This document shows, piece after piece, positions 25,003-35,641 of a DNA stretch of 64,000 nt. This DNA comes from Loxodes magnus. Lineage: Eukaryota; Ciliophora; Karyorelictea; Loxodida; Loxodidae. The first letter of the stretch is position 1, and the number at the start of each line of letters is the position of its first letter. The stretch is from NCBI GenBank assembly GCA_946699065.1, contig CAMPDV010000017.1, forward strand, positions 558,001 through 622,000, written 5' to 3'. The notes beneath the pieces were generated by a model. That model searched no databases. It was not told the origin of the DNA and saw only the letters and a program-made list of their open reading frames with translations. The translations under genes and the position numbers were made by a program.

Positions 25003-26089
25003 AATAATAAAGTTCACCAGTAGATTATAAAATGAAATTAACTTATTCCAATTTAAAGGTATTTAAACTAACGATAAAATGAAATAAATACTTAACATAT
25101 TCTTATACTCTTAGATTAGAGGTTAAAGCTAAATTTTAGTTATTAAACAATGCTTATTATGCAAAGAGTAAAAATTAAGTTAAAGGCTAGATTCTAAGTA
25201 CTAAATAATTATAGTTATGAGATAATTCTTACTATATATGTCAATAATAGGAAATAAAGCAATAATTGAAAATAAAAGATTTAAGGAAAGAAAGAAAAAG
25301 GAATGTATAATTATAATATAACCAAATTATAATATAAATTTATTATATTCGTTATTTTGGTTTTTTAAGATGTAATTATATTATAACTTTAATTAGAAGT
25401 TGAGTTATTAGTTCGAATGTGGGAGGAATTATTATGAAATTTATAAATATAAATAAAAGAAGATTGTTTTTATTAACAAAACTTGCATATTGGGCTACAA
25501 TAAGTGTTAATTATTTCTAATATCCCAGAAAGAAGAAAACAATAATTTTATCTCAAAAGAATTATTAAAGACAAATATTTGAAAAATTGATTTTTTTTTA
25601 TTTTTAAATTTTAATTAAGGGACTAAAGGAATTAGTAGCTGTATATGAGTTTATACACTTAAAATAACTAAATAAAATTCAGTTTATTATTAATAAGCTT
25701 TAAATTAATTTCTCTATTATTTCATTAACAAAATATAAACTTTTTAAATTTGATTATAATTTTACAGTTAGGCAAAAATAGAAAGCTTATAAATTTTATT
25801 GCAACCTTAATTTTATAAATATTTTAATAAGTCAGCTAGAACTTAATTGAGATAAGTTAGATTATATACTTTCTATTAATTTATTATTTTATAAATTGTA
25901 AGCTTTTGATATTTGTTTGCTAATATAATGATATTTCTCTAATTTAATAATTTATGTCTAAGAAGCCTATAATTATCCTTTTATTTACCTTATGATTATT
26001 TATATTTGATTGAATAGAACTAGAAATAATGAGGAATTAGATAGGTTTTTAATTATTGTTTAGCTTTATATTATAAACTAGATTAAAAA
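25003..26089. other. Spacer between A2 and the E2-like gene
   Basis: Divergent intergenic region: A2 is transcribed leftward and the E2-like gene rightward. A plus-strand frame from about 25435 (MKFININKRRLFLL...) is open for about 110 codons but has no recognisable motif. No promoter element can be defined from sequence alone. Confidence 0.4.
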
Positions 26090-26533
26090 ATGTCTAGACT
26101 TGATAAAGAGCTTAATGATTGAACTAATAACCCAATTAAAGATGTGCTAGTGGAAGAAAATCCTACTAATAATAACATTTGGGATGTAGTTATTTTTAAT
26201 CCTCCTAATACACCTTATTCTTCTGGTATTTTCAGCCTTTAGATTAAATTTCCTGAAAGTTATCCCTTATGTTTTCCTTTAGTATAATTTCTTACAAAGA
26301 TTTATCATCCAAATATAAACAGTAATACAGGAGAAATCAACTCTAATCTATTAGATGCCCATAAATGAACTCCATCTAATAATGCAAGAAGTATAATTGA
26401 ATCAATAATATCCCTACTAGCAAATCCTAATCTAGACGTTTATTTCGAAGAAGAAATAGCTAAACAATATAAAAATGACAAAGAGGGTTTTCTCAACACA
26501 GCAAAAGAATGGACAACTAAGTTTGCTAATTGA
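26090..26533 (+). CDS. Ubiquitin-conjugating-enzyme (E2) fold protein lacking the catalytic cysteine (147 aa)
   Basis: ATG 26090 to TGA 26531-26533. The whole UBC fold is recognisable: N-terminal helix MSRLDKELNDW, PPNTPYSSGIF (39-49), FPESYPL (54-60), the HPN motif in YHPNINS (72-78), the KWTP turn (92-95), SIIESIISLLANPN and the C-terminal AKEWTTKFAN. Length is normal for a minimal class I E2. The active-site position, normally Cys in I-C-L shortly after HPN, reads GEINSNLL with Asn84, and the only cysteine is Cys61 in strand 4. It therefore should not form a thioester. It may work as a UEV-like partner of an active E2 or in another ubiquitin-binding role; retention of HPN is unlike most UEVs. 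Two conserved tryptophans (11, 93) are encoded by TGA while the gene also ends in TGA. Confidence 0.9.
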
Positions 26534-28144
26534 TAGTAACTAATAATTATTTTAAAAGTATTCATATTTTAATCAAAGCTGCTTTATAAGTCCCCTTTAT
26601 TTTGCATCTTCATACTCTTTACTTTTATTAGCTACTTTAATTTATAATAAAATTACCCTTATATATTAATAGAACTTTATATTTAAGAAACTGATAGCCT
26701 TCTATTAGATATAAAATAAAGGGTATGCAAATAATTAATTAAATACCTAGCCTTTTGCATAACTTTAAATAAGCAAAGCTATTTAAAATATATATGATTT
26801 AAGGTTATAATTTAACCATTAGTTTGGATTTTAGTTTTCAAACAAAGGTATTTTCTTATTTAATAAATCTAAACTTTAAATGATTAAATCTCTTATTTTA
26901 AATTTTAGATCGAGAAGATCAGAATAAATCACTAATACTTTCAAGATAAAATATGAAATAAGAAACTTAAATTTCATAATGAAAACTGAATGAACACTAG
27001 TAAATTTTTTATTTTGAGGAGAGGAACAAAGGGAAATTGCTAGCTAGTAATATAATTTCAATTTTAAGTCTTAATAAATTAAATAAGATAGAACATACTA
27101 AATTTGCTTTAGCTAATATAGAGCAACTTAATAAATTTTTAATTCTAAAATAGCAAATTAAGACATACTAATGTAGAAGTTATCTATCTTTAATGATTTT
27201 ATATGTCTTCCAGAAAAACAACAAAATTTAGCTATAAATCTATAAAAATGTAAGCATTTAAATTAGATGCTTAAATAGATTCTAACTGATAATTCATATA
27301 ATTTAAAAATGGTATAGCTATTTATATAATTAATAAATTAAGAGAGTTTTATATATTTTAATAATCAAATGCTAGTAATTATAACTTTATTTAGAATAGA
27401 TTTATTTAAAATCCAATAAATAAAATACTCATTATCTTTATAGAAATTCTAAAGATTTATAACTAAGCAAGCTTCATATTAGCACTTGATTTAATATATA
27501 TTTCATTTCTAAGAGATTTGCTTTCCAAATTTTAAAATCAAATTTAAAGATTAATGATTTCATAAAATTGAGAAAACTTTCTTTTACTTGTATCGTTCTG
27601 CAAATTAGAATTTAATAGCCTTAGTAAAAAGTGCTATGATTACAAGGATTTTTTTAATTAAAAAGGAAATTAGAAATTTTAAAAGAGAATATTCCTTTAT
27701 TTTAATTCTTAAACTAGAATATAACAATTTTCCTTATTAAATTAAACTAAATGAATGTAAGCTATTTTTATTTAATTTAAATTCTAATTTTACTACAATT
27801 AAAGTTTCTTCATTCTCGCGATGATATGTAATTTAAATAATTTACTCTAGATTATTTTTCTTAATGTCATATATCAGAGCTAGATAATAAAAAAGGATAT
27901 GACATAAACATTTTTTATTAATAGATTAATAAAATCATATTAATATAAAGCTAACTGAAGGCATTCATAGGATAGAGAAAGCAACTAACTTGGTATAAAA
28001 TGAAGGGTTTCAAAGCTTATATCAATTTCTATAGTGGTAACCTTCTAAATATTAACCACTTTGATCCAATAAATTAAATGATTTGATTATAAAGTTTTAT
28101 ATTTAGTTTTATTTAAAAAAATGTATTAAAATAGCTTTCTTATT
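26534..28144. other. No gene seen
   Basis: AT-rich spacer between the convergent E2-like gene and hydrolase A3. No motif, repeat copy or RNA gene recognised. Confidence 0.4.
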
Positions 28145-30541
28145 TCATTATACTTTCATCTAGTTCCTACCGTTAAATTTTCTTCTAATAGATTGAACTA
28201 AAATTTCAAAGGCTCTTTTTAAATCTCTCTTTTCATACTCGCTGAAATTCTCATGAATAAGTTCATCTAAAATTATTTTCTAAATTAAATGTAAATCACT
28301 TAAATGATTCTTTTTTATTTAAAACTTCTAGTATTTTTCTATTATTATATTTAAATTATAGAGTAAGAATATTCCCTCTCTTTTTATGAGTAAATCAATT
28401 TATTCTAACTTCTAATTTTTTTTCAGATCCAGTACTTAGCTAAAAATACTTTTAATTTGTTCCTTTGATTTTTAATTTTGCTTAGCTAGTTTTTCTCATA
28501 AGCCCAATAGCCTTTTAATAATATCTTATTTTTGCTTTTATTATATCTGACTTATTCTTCCATTATTTTTAACCCATACATTTATTTTTCTAATGAGCTC
28601 TAAAATTTATAAGCAAGAGCTATTTAGTATAAATACAGCGAAGAACAAATTGTTGGCAAAAATTCTATTAATTTTTGATAATTTGCACATTTATTTTGCT
28701 ATTTTGTACCTTCATTCGCATTTCCAGTGCATTTCTTTGATTTATTGAAGAAATGCAAGTGCATCTTATTCTATATTTTAGGTTTGATTATAATATTAAA
28801 AAGATTAATGCTGCTTATTAGGATATTCCTAAATAGTTTCGTTTAATTGAAAATTCTAGTATGTTTTAAAGTTTTAAGTTCTTTAGATATGCTAAATTGT
28901 ATTTTGCATACATTGCTGGTTAGGGTTTTTATTGAATTATGGATTATAAAATTGATTGCTTTGACTGTCTTTTTGGTAGTAATTAGGCTGTGATATGAGT
29001 AATCTTTATTATGAGCTTTGCCTATATTATTATTCTTAAATAACTTTCATTTATTAGTTTTATTCTAAACCAAAAGTCTTTTACTAAGGAATTTATTTTT
29101 ATACTTTCAAATTTTGATTTCCTTGTATAACTTATTAATTTATCTGATTTGTAATTATTTATATTTGCTACTATAAAGAAGGATTTTCATATTTCCCTAT
29201 GTAAAATTAGTTTATTGCTAGTTCGTTTATTTATTAATTAAACTATCAAATTGAGTATTCAGATTTTTCACTTTCGTTCTGTTTCTAGGATTATATTTTA
29301 GCAGGCTCCAGCGAAGTTTGTAAATTTTAAGAAGGTATAGAATCTTATTTAGACATTTTCATAGCTTAATGTGTTCTTTGATTGAATTTGATTTAAGATT
29401 GAACTTCTTAATATTCTGTTTATTCTTCTAAATTTTAGTCTTATTAAATTTGTTAAATTGGCATTTAAGGTTTATTTTTAATGATTAAGAAATCTTACGA
29501 AGATGTGGGATTCGATTGTGCTGATTTAAATGCTTAAAATGATTACTAATTAGATTGATCAACTTTTAGTCCTTCTAACCTTTATCTATTTTATTATTCA
29601 ATTTTACTTCCACTCTTAAAGTTTGGTTAGATTAAATAAGAGCTATTATTAGAATTGCTAGCATACTTATAGTGAAGATTTTTGTCTAAAAATTATGCTA
29701 TTTTTTCTAGAATTTATTTTGGTCTCCAACTATTGTGATCTCCCTCAAATTCTTCGTATTGTTTGTCTCCTTAATATGTTTTAAATAAATTTTGACTGTG
29801 TAAAGGCAAAATAAAATCGTCTTATGTTCCATGCACAAAAAAAGCGGGGATAAAGCATTCGCTAGCATGATCAATTGGCGACAAATCATCTATATCGAAG
29901 TTTGCTTTTTTTTGTATTGATTCCCTTATGAACTTTAATGCTAATTATATAGCGAAATTTGGAAGCCAAACAAACTTTTTAACTATTTATTCGACTAGTA
30001 TTCTAAAATTTGAAAAGGGAGAGTCTAATACCATACAGGCAATAGAAGGATCTGTATCACCAAAAAGCAAGCTTGCTGCAGCTCCCATACTTCTTCCTCA
30101 TAAGCCTATAGTACTTACCTTATTGCTTTATCTTAAGAAATTTACAATAAGTTAAATGTCTTGCTTCTCTCACCATCCAAGACTTATATACTCTCCTTAA
30201 GACATCCCGCATCCACTAAAATCAAAAGCAAAAACCGTAATATTCAAAGGTAAAATATGTGGAACATAACCAATCACTTCCGACCTACTTGATGCATTTC
30301 CATGTAAAAAAATGATACAAGGTAGTTTAGCAGTTTTCCTTTAAGACTCATGAGGTTCAAATCATGAACACTGCAAGAGAAAATTTCTCTAATTTAGTAT
30401 CTAAAAGTCAGATCTCTTAAATCTTTTATTTTCCAACTAAAAATCAACAGGTCCAAGTTCATCTAAATCGTACTCTTATCTAGGTGGACGAATGATCAAC
30501 TAAACTAACCTCTAATATCAATCATCTATTTATTAAAACAT
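28145..30541 (-). CDS. Alpha/beta hydrolase A3 with long Q/N-rich linker (798 aa, complete)
   Basis: ATG 30541 to tandem TAA-TGA ending at 28145, 799 codons without interruption. The catalytic domain (about 20-290) matches A2: RPPRQEY at 19-25, IFLHGNASS, DFSGCGMSQGEY, GRSMGA with Ser151, Asp241 in VHGTQDDF, His269 in EGDHNS. The Ser-Asp-His triad is complete. The linker (about 290-540) is much longer than in A2 and very rich in Gln and Asn, most of the Gln written TAA/TAG. The C-terminal helical domain (about 540-798) keeps the family pattern (SSCLQILELIRKIN, the KKNHLSDLHLIQKII segment, FEILVQSIRRKF). The N-terminus is about 9 residues longer than in A2. Sequence divergence from A1/A2 shows this is an older paralogue. 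Localisation is probably cytosolic, as no signal peptide or membrane helix is visible. Confidence 0.9.
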
Positions 30542-30890
30542 TTCTTAATAATTAAAATTTTAGCTTTTGAAAAAGAGCAATCGTGATAAAATAATAATCT
30601 ATCCAAATATTCTTTAATTTTAAAATTTTATTTTTAAAATAGAATTAAAAGAATCTTACTCAATTAAAAATTTTATAATCCATACTCTTTAAATAATAAG
30701 CGATAGCCTTATTAATAAGAAATAGGCTTCGTATTAATTAAGATAGCTTTTATTTTATTTACTTTATATTATTTTGTTTATTTTATAAATATAAGCTTTA
30801 TTTTAAATATATCAGCTTAATTTTAAGTTTATTGCTGAATTTATTAATTAATTGCTAATTTAAAAGGTTTTTCTTTCAAGGGACTCCTTT
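30542..30890. other. Spacer between A3 and the GC-richer segment
   Basis: AT-rich sequence with a run of short TTTAT repeats; nothing recognised. Confidence 0.35.
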
Positions 30891-31709
30891 CCAGTTAAAC
30901 GAATCAGGGTAATCTCTTGATTTGCATAATTCGGATATCCTGATGCTTAAATCAATAAGCTTCAGCCAGAGAGTTCCATAACTACGGGTCGATAGGCTTC
31001 AAGTCGCTAGCAGGAGTGGATAACCAGAAAGATTTTGTTTATTTGCTGAGATTGACTCTAATCAAGGACGTTCTCAGCGACTGAATAGGAACTTGACATC
31101 ATCCATTAAACTAGAAGGCCTATCAGAGAATCATTCTCAGCTCCCTCCGAGAAGAGGTGAAAAAACTAAAGAAGGACAAAAAAATTAGAAGGGATTGTAT
31201 ACAAACAATAAGAGCTTAAATCAAGACTCATGTCCTAGAAAAGAGATTTAAATGCTTTCTGAAGCAATTCATTAAATAAAAATAACCAATCTTAAAGCTA
31301 GCAATAGAAACAGACAGAATTTGGTAATAGAGATGACGAAAGCTAGCAAAAATTACAACTTCAAATGGAGATAAAAGAGTATAAAAGTGAAAAAATGGTG
31401 TTTGAAGGAGAGATTAACAGAAAGCCTTAAAGAAAATAGAGGCAGCTAAATATTATAAAAAAATGCTTTTGTTGTGGAAGTTCATAACATTTATGAAAGA
31501 AATGTTAGAAATTATAGCACAAAAAAACTGAATCTTTGGATTCAAGAAAAACGAAGAAAGGAACAGGAAGAAGCAAGATTAAACCAAATATAATGGAATC
31601 CGAATGGAAAAATTTATAAAATCAAGAAAGATACGATAAGTCATAAACAGGAAAGGCGAGGAAGGAAAACCTGGAAAACCAGAGTTCCAAATCTCGCTAA
31701 AATTGGTGA
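30891..31709 (+). pseudogene. Gag/ORF1-like retroelement remnant with CCHC zinc knuckle
   Basis: Base composition changes sharply here, to about 40% G+C. From about 31090 a plus-strand frame reads a charged coiled coil (LREEVKKLKKDKKLEGIVY, QQELKSRLMSQKRDLNAFW), a Q-rich stretch, a basic patch and then a CX2CX4HX4C zinc knuckle, CFCCGSSQHLWKKC, at 31464-31505; its Trp is a TGA. It ends at TGA 31707-31709 after a Lys/Ser/Gln-rich tail. Coiled coil plus one knuckle is the layout of Gag or LINE ORF1 proteins. The upstream part (30891-31090) is open in a different frame, so a frameshift, an intron or decay separates them. No reverse transcriptase, integrase or terminal repeat is visible nearby, so this is a fragment or a domesticated gene. 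Confidence 0.55.
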
Positions 31710-34152
31710 TTCCAAATATTCTTATTTAGCATCAGGAAGCTTGAGTAAATACCTCATAATGTAAAAACTAAATTTTTTTAAATTTAAATATAATTAAACC
31801 AATATTTTATATTTAATAAATAATTATGAAGATATTTTAGAAATATTCTGATATAAAGTTTAAAAAATAGAAGTTTAACTAAATTATACAATAAAGATGC
31901 TTATGTAATTTTATTCTAACTAGCTATTTATTAAATCTAATAAAAGAAATCTAGATCCTATTAAAGATCATTGTCCTTTATGGTTATTTCATTTTAAGGG
32001 TATTTGAAAATAAATATTCATATTATTAAATGATAACACCAGCATTTTAATTACCCTTTATTATTTAATTACCAGACTTAAATTTTAATATTTTATTATC
32101 TTCAAAGTATTTTAAGTATTAACAAGCAATAAATTCTTATGTTTTATTATACTAGAAATTAAATATAACTATTCCTTCAATTTAAAATAGAAGCTTTAGG
32201 TTTAAATCATTAGTTATAATGATTTTTCAGTATTTTAAATTATTTAACCTAGATGATAAAATTTATTAAAACCTAACTAAATAGAGTATCATTAACAATT
32301 AACTAGATAGAATAATAATTTAAAATCAACTAATATGAAATATTCACAAATAGCTTATTTAAATTTATTTAATCTACATTTCTTTTATTATGTAATTTCA
32401 GAAATTATTCTAATTTATACCTATTTATAAATTTATTTTTGCTCTAGATCAATTTTCTTCTTTACAATACTTCTTAATAGCATTTTTACCCTTTTTGAAA
32501 CTGTGAGTAAAAAACTAAAATAAAAGCTATTAATAAAAGTAAAAGGTTTGGATAGTAATTTCTATGATATAGATAAATTTAGCATTTTAGTAATTTTAGC
32601 TTAATAACTTTAATTAGTAATGTAAAGATACATTGTTAAGAATTAACTTTGTTCTAAGATATATAAAAAGAGACTTTAATATACTTAATCATTTGCTTTA
32701 TGAAATAGTTATTTATTCATTAAATAACTCTATTATCAAGCTTATTTTATAAGATTGTTAGTTTAGTGAAATGACTATTTGATTTAATATTTCAATCATA
32801 AATTTGATTGAGATTCATAGACTAGTTCAAAAATAATTAAATGTAGTTATGGTTAATTTAACTATCTTCTCTTTGTAGAAAGAAGTAATTAAATAGAGCA
32901 ATTTCTATTTAATACGAGTAATAATTTAGACAGCTATTTCCAAAGCTTAGAAATTAAACATTTTAAATAATAAGCAATTTAATTTTTATTCTATATCATG
33001 CTTATTAAACAATAATACTAAACTTAAGTTTATCACTTTATTTAAAGCTAAATTAAAATCTATTAAAATACCACTTAGGAAATAATAGATTTATTTTATT
33101 TAAAAGAAAGATAAAGCTTTAGAAAATTTAGATCTAATGGGAGAATAGTAAAGTAAACCAATTAGAAAAATGTGAAAAAAGTGCTTTCTGGTGTGAAATA
33201 AATAAATCTTTAGATGAGAAATTAGTTTATTATATCTTTCTTTATAATCTAAACATTTTTAAAATTCATCTATTTTATCTTTAAAAAAATTTCAGAATGA
33301 ACAATACGTAAGTTATTATAAAAATCGGTAGAAACTTATAAAGCTTAAATATAGATAAAAATAAATAAATTAAATGTAGTTTATTATACAATCCAATTTG
33401 CTCTATTGCAATAAAGAACATTTTAGTTTAAATTATAATAACTAAATCTCTAACTATTTTACTAAAGTTAATCTTTTCTAAAATAAATAAATCATTAAAT
33501 TCAAGCATTAATGAGATAGATCTATAATAGAAAGCATTCATAATAATCTTTTATAGATGAAAAAATAATAAATTACGCTTAAAATTAAAAATTTTAAAAT
33601 TATTTTGTCTGTTTAATAAATTAAAATAGTAACACTAAGAATTTAAATAACTTAGCTAAAACTAAAATATATTAATATTAATTGTATAACACAGTGTTCT
33701 TTACTTATAAATTAAAATAGTGCTGAATTAAAAATTATTTTAATTTTATCTATTTACTCTTAATTTTATTTATTTCAAATAATTATTCTATCACTAATAT
33801 CTAGTTATTAATCATTCCTTCCTTTAGCATTCACTTCAATTACGAATAACTAATAATTTTAATGATCTCATAAAGAAAAGAGGTTTATCTTAAATTATTT
33901 GAACGTAGCATAAGAGCTAATAATTTAATAAATGCTTAACTAAATTTTAAATAACCTTAACTAAATTTAAATTTATTCTTCATTTTTAAAATTTGATAAG
34001 CTAGGAAATTAAGCAATTTAGCAATAATTTATTATTTTAAAATTTATTTCTTACAGTATTTCTTTTTCTTTATCTGGCACTTTAGTTTCTATTAAGTCTA
34101 TTAAACAATTTTAATGATCTTATTTTAATTATATTTCTTTAATAAACAGCAA
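31710..34152. other. No gene seen
   Basis: About 2.4 kb of very AT-rich sequence downstream of the zinc-knuckle segment. I looked for a reverse transcriptase (FADD/YADD-like motif) in the plus frames and found none. Confidence 0.4.
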
Positions 34153-35422
34153 TCATTTAATATTTTAGAAAATTATAATTAGTTTAATTATTAAAGGATA
34201 TTAGTAATAATTTAATAGCTTTTTTAAAATTTTAAGAGATAATAATATTTGCAAATGATGAATTGCTTAAACATAGCAATGTTTTAATTCAATAAATAAT
34301 AAAAGCCTTTATCTTATAATAAATAAATTAAAGTTTATTTATTAAATGAAAGAAATAGAATTAGCATCAATCAGTATCTATTCTTTAAAATCACTTCTTT
34401 TATGATTATAGCGATAGATTTATTTTAGTTGTCTAATTGACTTTAAATATTTATTGCTCCTATAAAATTATATATTAATCTAAAATAGACACTAAGTTTA
34501 TTTATACCAATAAGCCTGTTCATTAGATTAATAAGATGTCGATTTAAAAAGCGTTTAAAAACCCAAAGATATACTTTTTTATATCTAGGTTGATTTTAGT
34601 AAGATTTTTACATTTTTTCCATCCGGCATTAAGTAGGACACGTTTTTAGTCGTAATCCAATATTCATTGTTCCTGCATAATTTTGATATTTTTCTTCGTA
34701 ATTCTTTATCTGCTTCCTCCTCATATTTCTAGAACATCATAAAATTTTAACCAAGTAATACAGTAATGGCATTTCTTTCTATGAGTTCTCAGTATTTGAA
34801 AATCTTGTCGATATTCTTTTATGACATCAATTTCTCAGAGGCATTTTACTGTTATTTTTCTGTTCCTTCGATATCCATTTTATCCATAATTTCTTATTCT
34901 ATTCCTGTATTAGAAATTGATTTATGCGAATATTTTGTTAGCTTTTATAACTGAGATAAAGTTTACTTAATTCAGTTAGTTCAAGCATTCAATCTGATTA
35001 CATCATTAAGCTTAAAGATCTCTTTCTTTACTAGCAAATCTTTCTTCTAGGTTTTAATAAATCTCCTCTATCCTTTAATTCACTTCTTCTAATTGTCAAA
35101 ATTCTCTCTTTAATTTTGCATATAGTAGGGCTATCTTTTCATCGTTAATATTTTTCAGTCTTCTATAAGTCCTAAACTTTTGTTTGCAAAGTTCCTTCTC
35201 TAATTTTAAAGGATTAGATAATATTTTTTTTATTTTTAATTTTTACTTCTTTTCTTCAATTATTCTTTGCCATGTCAAAACCTAATTCCATTTTTTCGAA
35301 TTAAATTATATAGAAGTTCACTTATCACGTTTTATAATTTGAAGAGCTTTTAAAAGCGCTAATTTTTTAAAGAATTTACAATAGAATATTTTATATTTGT
35401 TTTTCTTCTTGATATCACACAT
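34153..35422 (-). CDS. Hypothetical coiled-coil protein E2 with a 16-nt intron (417 aa)
   Basis: Exon 1 runs from ATG 35422 (MCDIKKKNKYKIF) to 34967, 152 codons in one frame. Exon 2 runs from 34950 to TGA 34155-34153, 266 codons in the next frame. The 16 nt between them, GTAAACTTTATCTCAG, form a phase-0 intron that restores one continuous protein. Residues about 70-150 are a strong coiled coil (KIALLYAKLKREF, QLEEVNQRIEEIYQNLEERF). The second exon holds EIMDKMDIEGTEK, KNIDKIFKYWELIERNAI, FQKYEEEADKELRRKI and NNEYWITTKNVSYLMPDGKN. The last about 130 codons are AT-noise-like and the true end may be earlier. It is divergent to gene C2, whose start is 219 bp away, so a shared control region is possible. 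Family not recognised. Confidence 0.65.
34951..34966 (-). other. 16-nt spliceosomal intron in the coiled-coil gene
   Basis: GTAAACTTTATCTCAG on the minus strand. Both neighbouring frames look coding only on their own side, and deletion of exactly these 16 nt (1 mod 3) fuses them at a codon boundary. Introns of 15-16 nt are known from heterotrich ciliates, so the size is plausible. Confidence 0.65.
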
Positions 35423-35641
35423 AAATAAGGTTTATTTTATCATAAAGAAAAAATATTGTTCTTATGAATGAAATAATTTGCTTTTAGCTTATTAATTGTA
35501 TGTTTCTTCATCTAAATAATCCACATCTTAATAAAATTACTCATGTAAGTTTATTTAATTAATTATTTTCTTAGCATTTTAGTTACCACACTTTGAATTT
35601 CTTTTACATTAAATTAAAGATTAAGAAAAACTTTTATAAAA
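35423..35641. promoter_or_regulatory. Short divergent intergenic region between the coiled-coil gene and C2
   Basis: 219 bp separate two divergent start codons. The 60 bp before the C2 ATG are alignable with the region before the C3 ATG (49696): a T-rich block ending TTTCTTTT, then ATTAAA/ACTTAA-like sequence. This suggests a copied promoter, but no defined element can be named. Confidence 0.3.
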
